From: Halorientalis marina
GTDB lineage: Archaea; Halobacteriota; Halobacteria; Halobacteriales; Haloarculaceae
DNA length: 64,000 nucleotides
Reading direction: 5' to 3'
NCBI RefSeq assembly: GCF_023028345.1
Contig: NZ_CP095487.1
Location: 3,100,001-3,164,000, forward strand
Below are positions 25,732-34,263 of the stretch, piece after piece. Position numbers and translations under genes: made by a program. Position 1 is the first letter of the stretch. Each line of letters starts with the position of its first letter. Under the pieces are notes generated by a model that saw nothing but the letters and a program-made list of their open reading frames with translations, did not search any database and was not told the DNA's origin.

Positions 25732-26514
25732 GTGGCCTCGATCGAGAAGACACGCGCCGTCGTCGAGCAGGACGAGACATACGACGGCAAAATCACCCCG
25801 ACGGTGAAGGCCGAACTCGGTCGGCCGGTCAAGATCAAGGCCGGTGCGACGGTCCAGGGGAGCGTCTACGGTGAGACCGTCGAAGTGCAGAGCGGCACCG
25901 TCGACGGGTCGGTCATGGCCTCCGAGGGTGCCGAGTTCGAGGACGCCACGGTCCACGGCGAGGTCGGTTCCGACGGGAAGATCCTCGCCGATGGCGCGAC
26001 CGTCTACGGGACTGTGACCGGCCAGCGGGTCCGCCTGACCGACTCCGTCGTCTACGGGAACGTCGTCGGCACCGACGTGATCCTCGAGGACTGTATCGTG
26101 ATCGGCCTCGTCACCGCCGAGCGGAAGTTCGTCGCGGAGAACACGCTCTGTTACACGTTCAAGTCGTACGGCGAGACGAAGCTGGCGCAGCTGTCGATCG
26201 TGCTCCCGCAGGCGGCCGTCGAGGGCGAGATCCAGTTCGCGACGCCCGTCGTCGTCACTGGTCTGGGCGAGCTCGACACCGGTGAGGCTGCACTCCCGCA
26301 GATGGACGAGGGCGACATCGTCGAGGTCGAGGGGTCGACGTACCTCTCGCTTTCGCCGCGGATACTCAACCTCGAAGCGGTGACGGACCGTCTCGAGGAA
26401 CTCGAAGACATCCTCGACGACGTCGTCGGTGCGACATCGAGCGAGGACATGCCACCGGCGACGGAGATCCTCGAAACGCTCGGCGTCGACGAGTCACAGT
26501 ACCCCGACATCTAG
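25732..26514 (+). CDS. Bactofilin-like (polymer-forming) beta-helix protein (cassette gene 3)
   Basis: Begins with GTG two bases after the gene 2 stop; 260 residues. Residues 40-130 contain six rungs of a right-handed beta-helix with a 16-17-residue period: VQGSVYG (41), VDGSVMA (57), VHGEVGS (74), VYGTVTG (91), VYGNVVG (107), VIGLVTA (123). This G-x-V rung pattern is the bactofilin/DUF583 signature; in bacteria these proteins polymerise without nucleotide, and haloarchaeal bactofilin relatives (halofilins) affect cell shape. The second half is a different domain with an acidic C-terminus rich in DDVV and PPATEIL. Likely a scaffold on which the coiled-coil partners assemble. Confidence 0.78.
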   Translation: MASIEKTRAVVEQDETYDGKITPTVKAELGRPVKIKAGATVQGSVYGETVEVQSGTVDGSVMASEGAEFEDATVHGEVGSDGKILADGATVYGTVTGQRVRLTDSVVYGNVVGTDVILEDCIVIGLVTAERKFVAENTLCYTFKSYGETKLAQLSIVLPQAAVEGEIQFATPVVVTGLGELDTGEAALPQMDEGDIVEVEGSTYLSLSPRILNLEAVTDRLEELEDILDDVVGATSSEDMPPATEILETLGVDESQYPDI

Positions 26515-26622
26515 ACCGATGCGAACGGAGACACCACACCCCGAAACGGACGCGTCGAACCGGGGAATAGCGCCGACGCCGCGTCGGTCGACCAACGCCA
26601 GCGATACGGGAGGTGACCGGCC

Positions 26623-27969
26623 GTGTTCTTCCTCGCGCTGAAGCTCCTCAAGAAACTCGTGATGGGCACGGTCTGGCTGGTCAAACTCCCGATCAGGATC
26701 ACGATGAAACTCGCCGGGTTCGCCAACAGCGACGAGGAGTCTCGCTCGGCGACGCCCTCACGCGCGAACACGAACGCGGGGACGACGGCGGGGGCGACAG
26801 GAAAGCGACCGGACACTGAAACGCAGTCGGCGACCAGCGCGGAGACGACGGACCGCCAGCAGGCGACCGCCCCAGCGGGCGGAGCGGCGGCCGCGACGGC
26901 CTCGGCAGGATCGCTATCGAAATACCGGCGATTCAGGCAGTCACTCCTCGCGTTCGCGGGCCTCTACGCGCTCACGGTTCTCTGGCTGCTCGTCGACACG
27001 AACCTACTGGCGTACGGTTTCGGCGGGCAGTTCGTGATCGGCGGCCTGACCAACGGCGTCGTCCCCGTTGGACTGTGGTACTGGACGCGGACGCGCTCGA
27101 AAGTCGCGTGGGGCGTCACGATGGGGTACGCCGCGATCATGCTCCTCCTGTCGCTGGCGACCACGACGGCGTTCACCGTCGCCGTCCCGAACAGCTCCGT
27201 CTTCGACGTCCAGCCGATCCTCGCGCTCCTGCAGCTCGCCAGTCTGGCCGTCCTCGGCGCAGCACTGTTCTTCGGCGCGACCGGGCGTACCGCCGTCGGC
27301 CAGCCCGGTGCGGTGGCTCCGGAACCGACGGAAAGCGGTGGCGGAACGCGGGAATCGGCGGGCGCTGACACCACCGCGTCGTCGGCGTCCCCCGCTGCCG
27401 CGGAGCAGTCACCGCAGGCGTCGAGTTCGAGGACGGCCGCCGGCGAAGCCAGTCGGGACCGGCCGGGCGACGATCCGACGCCATCCGCGGCGTCGACGGC
27501 GGCCGACACGCCGAGTACTGCGACCGCGGCCCCGGCAACTGAGAACGGCCCGGCCGAGAACAGCGACCCGAGTCCGTCGGACCAGGCCGAGTCTGGGGGC
27601 GCGACCACGGACGCGACCACGACCACCGGGGAAGCAACAGTCGCGTCGGACGACGAAGGCACTGGGGACGACGAGACAGCCGCGGATGGAGTATCCGACG
27701 AGATCGACCCCCTCCTCGATAGCCTCCGGGCGGAGCCGCCCGATCCGGAGACGGTCCGGGAACTGGGCGAAGCGGTCCCGTCAGACAGCCCGCCCGAGGC
27801 CGTCGTCAAGACGCTCGCGGCCTGTTCGCGGGCCGACGATCCGGCGGTTCGCGTCGCCGTCTGCGAGGTCTGTGCCGATCTCGAGGACCCCGAGGCGGAG
27901 TCTGTCCTCGAACGGCTCCGCATCGACACGAACGACCGCGTCGCCACGACCGCGATGAACGCTCTCTGA
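26623..27969 (+). CDS. Four-helix membrane protein with HEAT-like C-terminal domain (cassette gene 4)
   Basis: GTG start at 26623 with a strong ribosome-binding site (GGGAGGTGA) eight bases upstream. The 448-residue product begins with an amphipathic basic helix (MFFLALKLLKKLVMGTVWLV), then a polar linker, four membrane helices (about 106-124, 136-154, 162-186, 197-218), a long Ala/Thr/Ser/Asp low-complexity linker (225-360), and about 85 residues of HEAT-like helical repeats (VVKTLAACSRADDPAVRVAV, VCADLEDPEAESVLERL). The reading frame ends abruptly inside what looks like a repeat (ATTAMNAL); the sequence after the stop remains coding-like in another frame. Confidence 0.75.
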   Translation: MFFLALKLLKKLVMGTVWLVKLPIRITMKLAGFANSDEESRSATPSRANTNAGTTAGATGKRPDTETQSATSAETTDRQQATAPAGGAAAATASAGSLSKYRRFRQSLLAFAGLYALTVLWLLVDTNLLAYGFGGQFVIGGLTNGVVPVGLWYWTRTRSKVAWGVTMGYAAIMLLLSLATTTAFTVAVPNSSVFDVQPILALLQLASLAVLGAALFFGATGRTAVGQPGAVAPEPTESGGGTRESAGADTTASSASPAAAEQSPQASSSRTAAGEASRDRPGDDPTPSAASTAADTPSTATAAPATENGPAENSDPSPSDQAESGGATTDATTTTGEATVASDDEGTGDDETAADGVSDEIDPLLDSLRAEPPDPETVRELGEAVPSDSPPEAVVKTLAACSRADDPAVRVAVCEVCADLEDPEAESVLERLRIDTNDRVATTAMNAL

Positions 27970-27971
27970 AG

Positions 27972-28193
27972 GCGGCTGATTGGGAGTTCGGTCGCGACGT
28001 TCCGGAGTTCCGACGGACGGTGATTTTCCACCTCGGTCAAGTCGAGAAGGGTGGCGACGAAACCGACGCGGTTCAGGATGAGGCAACGAGCGGTCCCGGG
28101 AAGATAACCGGGTGGCAGCGGTACCGGGGGGACAAAACAGTGGCCGTCTTGGAGACGCTGACGGAGTCGTTCGAAATTTACTTTATCGGTTAG
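27972..28193 (+). pseudogene. Coding-like open stretch after the HEAT-protein stop, possible frameshifted tail
   Basis: One frame is open for 74 codons (AADWEFGRDVPEFRRTVIFH... to FEIYFIG, TAG at 28191). It has acidic halophilic composition but slightly lower third-position GC than the cassette. It is joined to the end of the HEAT protein by a CTCTCT run: loss of one CT would read AMNALKAADWEF straight through. It may be the true C-terminus broken by slippage, or the remnant of another gene. No start codon with a ribosome site is seen. Confidence 0.4.
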
Positions 28194-28223
28194 TGCGGTC
28201 GCGTCGCCGTCGGCTGCACGCAG

Positions 28224-29453
28224 TCAGGCCTCCGACGCCGCGTTCGTCGCGGACTCGCTGGCGGTCTCGACGGGGCGGAGAAAGAGGAGGAGAACGCCCG
28301 CGAGCATCACCGCGCCAGCACCGAGCAGGAACGACTCCGACCAGCCGAGTGAGACCACCAGTGCGCTGGCGACCGTCCCGCCGAACACCCCGCCGAACAG
28401 TTTCCCGGTGTACAGTGCGGCGTAGTTCTCGGAGGAGTACCGTTTCCCGTAGAACTCACCGACCATCGCCGGGAAGACGGAAAACGGCGGGCTCCGGAAC
28501 AGCGCCGCGGCGGCGATCAGGCCGAGGAAGCCGAGTGGGTGGCCGCGCTGGCCGAGAAACACGGCCCCCGCCAGCGCCAGGCCACAGCAGAGCAGGGAGC
28601 CGGCGGTGGTTCGGCGCCGACCCAGCCGATCCGAGAGGCTTCCCCCGAGCAGGACCCCGCCGGCGTCGGCGAGGGCGACGACGGAGGCACTCGCCGTCGC
28701 GATCGATTCGGGGAAGGAGAGCACGCCAGCGAAGGAGACGATCTTGCCGATGAGCATCAGGCCGACGCCGTTGACCAGCACGAACACGAGATAGAGCAGC
28801 CAGAACTGCCACGTACGGATGGCCTGGCGCCAGCCCCAGGCCCGGTCGGTCGCGGTGTCCGTCGTGGGATCGTCAGTATCGGCCCTCTCCGGGTCACGGA
28901 GCACGACTGCGGCCAGCAGCGACGCCAGCCCGGCCAGCACCGCGAGGACGAGCAGCGTCGCCTGGAAGCCCGTTTCGATCTGTCCCCGGATCACGGGAAT
29001 CGCGGCGAAACTGAGGCCGCTGTAGGCCATCGTGACGATCCCGGAGGCCAGGCCACGGCGCGCGCTGAACCACTTGACGGCCGTGTTCACGGCGACCGTG
29101 TACGTGCTGCTGACGCCGACGCCACCGAGGATGTAGGCGGCGTACACGACGGGCAGCGAGTCGGCGACCGCGACGAGTCCGAACCCACCGGCCATGCACG
29201 CGGCCCCGACCAGAAGCGGGAGTCGGGGGCCGTACCGGTCCCGGACCCACCCGGCGGGGAACTGGCCGAGCGTCTGGAAGACGACGAACAGCGTGAACAC
29301 CGTCCCCAGCGCGGGCTCGGCGACGCCCAGTCGCGCGCCGACCGGGAGGCGGATCGAGGACCAGCCGAACTGATAGATGCCGGCCGTCCCCATCGCGAGG
29401 GCGGCAGCGGCGACGAATCCCCAGCCTGACAGCGGGAGTTCCGAACGATCCAT
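28224..29453 (-). CDS. MFS transporter, OFA (oxalate/formate antiporter)-like
   Basis: Start at the ATG 29453 (MDRSELPLSGWGFVAAAALAMG); the in-frame ATG at 29486 adds only a Gly/Ser-rich extension. The 409-residue product has twelve hydrophobic helices in two six-helix halves with a polar central loop (DTDDPTTDTATDRAWGW). The loop between helices 2 and 3 carries the MFS signature GWVRDRYGPRLPLL and the equivalent loop in the second half is GSLSDRLGRRRT. Sequence style matches the OFA branch, which exchanges carboxylates. Near acyl-CoA synthetase and enoyl-CoA hydratase genes, a monocarboxylate is a reasonable guess for the substrate. Confidence 0.82.
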   Translation of the reverse strand: MDRSELPLSGWGFVAAAALAMGTAGIYQFGWSSIRLPVGARLGVAEPALGTVFTLFVVFQTLGQFPAGWVRDRYGPRLPLLVGAACMAGGFGLVAVADSLPVVYAAYILGGVGVSSTYTVAVNTAVKWFSARRGLASGIVTMAYSGLSFAAIPVIRGQIETGFQATLLVLAVLAGLASLLAAVVLRDPERADTDDPTTDTATDRAWGWRQAIRTWQFWLLYLVFVLVNGVGLMLIGKIVSFAGVLSFPESIATASASVVALADAGGVLLGGSLSDRLGRRRTTAGSLLCCGLALAGAVFLGQRGHPLGFLGLIAAAALFRSPPFSVFPAMVGEFYGKRYSSENYAALYTGKLFGGVFGGTVASALVVSLGWSESFLLGAGAVMLAGVLLLFLRPVETASESATNAASEA

Positions 29454-29630
29454 GCGATTGCTACCGGAGGCTCCCGGCCCGGCCACTCAAACGTTGCCAC
29501 TACCGCCCGGAATCGGTCACGGCCGATGGCGAGGGATACCGAACCACGCACAGCAGGGACACCGACCCTCGGGCAGGCCCGGTCTCGATTTCTCGAACGC
29601 GACCCCGTCTCGGCGGGAAGTCGGGCCCGC

Positions 29631-31154
29631 TCAGTCGGTGACGCGATCTTTCAGCGTTACCTTGTCGATCTTCTGGGTCGCCGTCCGGGGGAACTCCTCG
29701 ACGAAGTCGACGCGGCGAGGGCGCTTGTACCCGGCGAGAGCCGCGTTCTCGCGCCACCACTCTTCGACGCCGTCGGCAGTGAGATCGGGATCCGCAGAGA
29801 CGATGGCAGCGGTGACGGTCTCACCCAGGCGCTCGTGGTCGGTACCGAAGACGGCGACGGCCTCGATGTCGGGGTGGTCCTGGAGCGCGTTCTCGACCTC
29901 GCTGGGGGCGACGTTCTCGCCGCCGGAGAGGATCATGTCGTCGACGCGGTCGACGTAGTACAGCAGGCCGTCCTCGTCCTCGCGGAACACGTCGTCGGTG
30001 TGCAGCCAGCCGTCGGTGAAGTAGTCGGCGTTCAGTGACTGGTCCCAGTAGCCCGGCGTGATGATGTCGCCACGCAACAGTAGTTCCCCCTCCTCGCCCG
30101 TCGCTACGTCGACGAGATCGTCGGCCGTCACGTCGACGATGCGGTAGTCGACGGCGTGGACCGGCCGCCCCGACAGTCCGGGCCGGCGTTCGGTGTCGGC
30201 GTCGTAGGTGACGCTCAGCCCCGTGTTCTCGGTCTGCCCGTAGTAGTTGCGCAGGCTGTCGACGCCGAACGTCTCCTCGAAGGCCGACAGCGTGTCCTCG
30301 GTGGCAGGTGAGCCGCCGTAGACGACGGTCTCCAGCGACGAGGTGTCTCGTTCGACGGCTGCCTCGGTGTTCAGCGCGTCCAGCATCATCGTCGGGATGA
30401 GCCCGGAGAAGGTGCCGTTGTGTTCCTCGACGAGGCGGGCCCACAGCGCTGCATCCCACTGCCCGGGGACGACGAGTTTCGCCCCCTCGAGCATCGCGGG
30501 CAGTGCGCCGCCGTAGAGGCCGCCGACGTGAAACAGCGGGACGGCCGAGACGGTGACGTCCTCGTCACTGATATCGAAGTGAGTGACGTTGACGTCCAGC
30601 TGTGCGTCGACGTTCCGATGCGTCTGGACGACGCCTTTCGGGTGGCCGGTCGTCCCCGAGGTGTACATCACGACTGCCGGATCGTCGTCGAGCCGCCGGG
30701 CGATCCCGGGCGCTTCCTCTGCGGCTGGTAACTCCTCGGCGACGAACGCCCCCGCCTGGTCGACGAGGAGGGTCGTCTCGTCGTCGAGGCCGTCGATCCG
30801 CTCGCGGAGATCGGCGACGTTGTTCTGGAAGACGTCCGACCCGAGCAGGGCCGCCGGCTCCAGGTCCGACAGGGTGTATTCGAGTTCTTCGAGGCCGAAC
30901 CGCGTGTTGATCGGGCTGGCGATAGCGCCCGCGTGCCAGATGCCGAGGACGACCGGCACGTACGAGGGGGTGTCGGGCAGGTAGACCGCGACGCAGTCGC
31001 CCGTGCCGAGACCGCGCTCGTCGAGCCACGCCGCGACCTGGCGAGTCTGGCGTAACAGGTCCGCGTACGTTTCGGTCCGCTCGTCTCCCCCGACGATGGC
31101 CGTCTCCTCGCCCATCTGTTCCATCCGGTGTCCGAATCTAACTGTGACGTTCAT
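29631..31154 (-). CDS. Acyl-CoA synthetase (AMP-forming), fatty-acid/aryl type
   Basis: The ATG at 31154 (MNVTVRFGHRMEQMG) starts right after the promoter; the longer upstream frame is not used. The 507-residue enzyme has the adenylate motif VVMYTSGTTGHPKG, the acceptor motif YYGQTENTG, the A8 hinge region YVDRVDDMILSGGENVAP and the catalytic Lys region TATQKIDKVTL. It activates a carboxylic acid to the CoA thioester; the length and TGQT-like A5 motif suit a medium/long-chain or aromatic acid. Divergent from the enoyl-CoA hydratase gene, across a 179-base promoter region with a candidate operator. Confidence 0.9.
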   Translation of the reverse strand: MNVTVRFGHRMEQMGEETAIVGGDERTETYADLLRQTRQVAAWLDERGLGTGDCVAVYLPDTPSYVPVVLGIWHAGAIASPINTRFGLEELEYTLSDLEPAALLGSDVFQNNVADLRERIDGLDDETTLLVDQAGAFVAEELPAAEEAPGIARRLDDDPAVVMYTSGTTGHPKGVVQTHRNVDAQLDVNVTHFDISDEDVTVSAVPLFHVGGLYGGALPAMLEGAKLVVPGQWDAALWARLVEEHNGTFSGLIPTMMLDALNTEAAVERDTSSLETVVYGGSPATEDTLSAFEETFGVDSLRNYYGQTENTGLSVTYDADTERRPGLSGRPVHAVDYRIVDVTADDLVDVATGEEGELLLRGDIITPGYWDQSLNADYFTDGWLHTDDVFREDEDGLLYYVDRVDDMILSGGENVAPSEVENALQDHPDIEAVAVFGTDHERLGETVTAAIVSADPDLTADGVEEWWRENAALAGYKRPRRVDFVEEFPRTATQKIDKVTLKDRVTD

Positions 31155-31166
31155 CGTCCAATATAC

Positions 31167-31189
31167 GTGACACCATGTGACACATAAAC
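31167..31189 (-). promoter_or_regulatory. TATA box and GTGACAC direct-repeat operator candidate
   Basis: GTGACAC occurs at 31167-31173 and again at 31177-31183, exactly ten bases apart, abutting the minus-strand TATA-like GTTTATGTG (31181-31189) of the acyl-CoA synthetase. One-turn spacing and overlap with the core promoter suggest a repressor site. Confidence 0.45.
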
Positions 31190-31333
31190 GTTCGTGGTGG
31201 CCGGCAACGGGTGCGTACCGACGGCTACCGTCGGTTTCCGCCGGCAGAATCCGTCCGGGAGCGACCACCCGTCCGGCTGGTCAGTGGCTGACCACAGCGA
31301 TAGATTCAAGCCCGGGCCCGCTGCCCCACGTGT

Positions 31334-32164
31334 ATGAGTGACACGGTGCGATACGAGCGCGACGGACGGATCGCGACGCTGACGCTGGACCGGCCCGAGC
31401 GGTACAACGCCATCGACGGCGAGATGCCCGGCGACCTGCGCGAGGCCGTCGAACGGGCCGACGCGGACGACGACGTGCACGTCATCGTCCTCACGGGGGC
31501 GGGTGACGCCTTCTGTTCGGGCTACGACCTCGAGAGATACGCGGAGGCGCCACGGCCCACCGAGGGCAGTCAGGAGATGCCCTGGGACCCGATGCAGGAC
31601 TATCGGTTGATGAAGTCGAACACGGAGGACTTCATGAGCCTCTGGCACAGCTACACGCCCGTCGTTTGCAAGGTGAACGGGCCGGCTGTCGCAGGGGGAA
31701 GCGACATCGCGTTGTGTGCCGACCTGATCGTCGTGGACGAGGACGCCCCCATCGGCTACCCGCCGGCGCGGGTCTGGGGCTGTCCGACGACGATGATGTG
31801 GGTCTACCGGCTCGGCCCTGCAGGGGCGAAACGGATGCTGTTCACCGGCGATCTCGTCGACGGCAGCGAGGCCGCCGAGATGGGGCTGGTCTGGGAGGCC
31901 GTCCCCGGCGAGCGACTGGACGACCGGGTCGACGAACTCGCCCAGCGCATCGCCGGCGTCCCACGCAACCAGTTGATGATGCAGAAACTCGCCGTCAACC
32001 AGGCCTACGAGAACATGGGGCTCGAATCGACCCAGATGTTCGCGACCGTCTTCGACGGCATGGCCCGCCACACGCCCGAAGGCGTCGCGTTCAAGGAGCG
32101 GTGCGAGGAGGTCGGGTTCAAGCAGGCCGTCGCCGAGCGGGACCGCGGCGAACTGTTCGACTGA
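31334..32164 (+). CDS. Enoyl-CoA hydratase/isomerase family protein
   Basis: A 276-residue crotonase-fold enzyme starting [28 protein letters not shown]. The oxyanion-hole segments are present: [12 protein letters not shown] and [18 protein letters not shown]. The usual catalytic Glu pair is not cleanly preserved (GGSDIAL and [10 protein letters not shown] in the corresponding places), so the reaction may be isomerisation, hydration of an unusual acyl-CoA, or a related crotonase activity. The C-terminal half has a standard trimer interface helix ([14 protein letters not shown]). Next to two acyl-CoA synthetase genes, it fits a carboxylate degradation pathway. Confidence 0.87.
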   Translation: MSDTVRYERDGRIATLTLDRPERYNAIDGEMPGDLREAVERADADDDVHVIVLTGAGDAFCSGYDLERYAEAPRPTEGSQEMPWDPMQDYRLMKSNTEDFMSLWHSYTPVVCKVNGPAVAGGSDIALCADLIVVDEDAPIGYPPARVWGCPTTMMWVYRLGPAGAKRMLFTGDLVDGSEAAEMGLVWEAVPGERLDDRVDELAQRIAGVPRNQLMMQKLAVNQAYENMGLESTQMFATVFDGMARHTPEGVAFKERCEEVGFKQAVAERDRGELFD

Positions 32165-32262
32165 CGCGGTCGGGACCAGCGACACGACCGCCGGAGAGTC
32201 GGGCCACGGACCCCGACGTGGACGCCCATAGCTTTACCAGCGCCCCTCCCGCTGTTGGGGGC

Positions 32263-34224
32263 ATGGCCGACGAGTTCGTCTGGGAGCCGAGCGAATACCA
32301 CGAGACCGAGAGTAACCTCGCACAGTTCATCGACGAGTACGACTACGACGGCGCCGACGACCTGATTCCGGAGACCGAGGCCGATCTCGCGCGGTTCTGG
32401 GGCGCGGCGGCCGAGGACACGGGCGTCGTCTGGCGCGAGGACTACGACGCGGTGGTCGACACGAGCGACGGCGTCGAGTTCGCGGACTGGTACACTGGCG
32501 GGCGGCTCAACGCCGTCGAGACGATCCTGGACCAGTGGGTCGAGCGGACACCGGACAGAGCGGTCTACGTCTGGGAAGACGAGAACGGACGCGAGGCGAC
32601 GGTCACCTACGCCGACCTCGCGGCCCGCACGAACCGGCTGGCAAACGCCATGCGTGACCACGGGGTCGAGCGTGGCGACGTGGTCGGCGTCACGTTCCCG
32701 ATGCACCCCGACGGGTTCGCGGCCTGTCTCGCCGCCCTGCGGATCGGCGCGGCGTTCACGATGGTCTTCCCGGGCTACGGCGCCGACGCGATGGGCCTCC
32801 GCCTGGACGACGCCGGCGCGGAACTCGTGGTCGCGGCCGACGGCTACGTCCGCGGCGGCGAGACGGTCGACCTCCTCGCCAAACTCGACGACGCGGTCGC
32901 CGGCGCCGAATCGGTCACCGACATCGTCGTCCGGGACCACGTCGGGCTCGACACGCCCGTCTCTGACGCGACGACCCACGACTGGGCGGGGTTCGTCGAC
33001 GGCTACGGCACGGACGCGGAGACGGCCGTGATGGATTCGGGCGACCCCTCCTTCCTCGCCTACAGTTCGGGGACGACCGGCGCGCCGAAGGGGACCATCC
33101 ACACCCACGCCTCGCTGCTGGTGATGGGGAACAAGGAGGTGCGCTACCACTTCAACCTCGACGAGGGCGACACGCTCGCGTGGGTCACCGACTTCGGCTG
33201 GATCATCGTCCCGGTCTGGATGCTCGCCGGCGCGCCGGCCCTGGGCGCGACGACGCTTCTCCTGGAGGGCGCACCCGACCACCCCAGCGGCGACCGCGTC
33301 TGGCGGGCCATCGAAGAACACGAGGTCACCGCGTTCGGCATCTCGCCGAGCGGTGCCCGCGGACTGCGCCAGTCGAACGAGACGCCAAGCGAGGACTACG
33401 ACCTCAGTAGTCTCAGAGCCATCGGCTCGACGGGCGAGCCGTGGGACGAGGACGGCTGGCAGTGGTTCTTCGAGGAAGTCGGCGGCGGCGAGGTGCCGGT
33501 CATCAACGCCTCGGGCGGGACGGAGCTGGCCGGCGCCATCCTCGTGCCGACGCCCCTGACGCCGCTGAAGCCGGCGACGCTGGCCGGGCCGGCGCCGGGC
33601 GTCGCGGCGAACATCTACGACGAAAACGGCGAGCCGGCCAACGAGGGGTATCTCGTCATCGAACAGCCCATCCCGGGGATGACCAACAGCCTGACCGCGG
33701 GCGACGAGCGCTACCTCGACGAGTACTGGCGGGAGTTCGAGGGCGTCTGGAACCAGAACGACTGGGCCGAGCGCGACGCCGACGGCTGCTGGTACATCAC
33801 CGGCCGGGCCGACGACACCATGAACGTCGCCGGGCGCCGGGTGACCGCACCCGAAATCGAGGAGGTCATCGCGGGCCACCCGGCGGTCGAGGAGGCGTCG
33901 GTCGTCCCGGTCCCCCACGACGTGAAAGGCGAGGTGCCGGTCGCGTTCGTCACGCGCCTCGACGGCGGCGATGGCGGCGGAGGCGGGGAGGGCGGCGAGA
34001 GCGACGACGAACTGGCAGAGAGCGTCCGCGAGCGCGTCGCGACGGACCTCGGAGCGCCGTACCGCCCGGCAGCGGTCCACGTCGTCCCCGCGCTCCCGCG
34101 GACCCAGACCGGGAAGATTCCGCGCGGCGTCATCGAGGCCGTCTATCGCGGCCAGCCCGCCGGGAACGTCTCGACGCTCAGCGACGCCCACGCGCTGGAG
34201 GAGTTCCCGCAGCGAGAAAAGTAG
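32263..34224 (+). CDS. Acetyl-CoA synthetase-like AMP-forming acyl-CoA synthetase
   Basis: ATG at 32263, 98 bases after the hydratase stop. The 653-residue protein has the ACS-type N-terminal extension (NLAQFIDEYDYDGADDLI) and the motifs FLAYSSGTTGAPKGTIHTH, then a WVTDFGWIIVPVWML segment, SGGTELAG, and GRADDTMNVAGRRVTAPEIEE, with a C-terminal Lys in TQTGKIPRGV. The order and the WxTDxGW element resemble acetyl-/propionyl-CoA synthetases or acetoacetyl-CoA synthetase. A glycine-rich insert (GGDGGGGGEGG) lies in the C-terminal domain. Same strand as the hydratase, so probably co-transcribed. Confidence 0.9.
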   Translation: MADEFVWEPSEYHETESNLAQFIDEYDYDGADDLIPETEADLARFWGAAAEDTGVVWREDYDAVVDTSDGVEFADWYTGGRLNAVETILDQWVERTPDRAVYVWEDENGREATVTYADLAARTNRLANAMRDHGVERGDVVGVTFPMHPDGFAACLAALRIGAAFTMVFPGYGADAMGLRLDDAGAELVVAADGYVRGGETVDLLAKLDDAVAGAESVTDIVVRDHVGLDTPVSDATTHDWAGFVDGYGTDAETAVMDSGDPSFLAYSSGTTGAPKGTIHTHASLLVMGNKEVRYHFNLDEGDTLAWVTDFGWIIVPVWMLAGAPALGATTLLLEGAPDHPSGDRVWRAIEEHEVTAFGISPSGARGLRQSNETPSEDYDLSSLRAIGSTGEPWDEDGWQWFFEEVGGGEVPVINASGGTELAGAILVPTPLTPLKPATLAGPAPGVAANIYDENGEPANEGYLVIEQPIPGMTNSLTAGDERYLDEYWREFEGVWNQNDWAERDADGCWYITGRADDTMNVAGRRVTAPEIEEVIAGHPAVEEASVVPVPHDVKGEVPVAFVTRLDGGDGGGGGEGGESDDELAESVRERVATDLGAPYRPAAVHVVPALPRTQTGKIPRGVIEAVYRGQPAGNVSTLSDAHALEEFPQREK

Positions 34225-34263
34225 GGTGCCGAGAGCGCGGCGCCGGTCCCGGAGCCCGTGTGA

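Noticed and set aside
23804..25780. 658-codon minus-strand frame over cassette genes 1 and 2
   Set aside because: Leu/Val-rich because it mirrors Glu/Asp-rich coiled coils; spans two genes with good starts and ribosome spacing on the plus strand.
26519..26641. 40-codon ORF between cassette genes 3 and 4 (MRTETPHPETDASN)
   Set aside because: Overlaps the gene 4 start and its ribosome site, no ribosome site of its own, ends in Ser/Arg noise.
28112..28753. 213-codon plus-strand frame over the MFS gene end
   Set aside because: Extremely Arg/Ser/Pro-rich shadow of the MFS transporter.
32005..34191. 728-codon minus-strand frame over the acyl-CoA synthetase
   Set aside because: Antisense shadow of an enzyme with all AMP-binding motifs on the plus strand.
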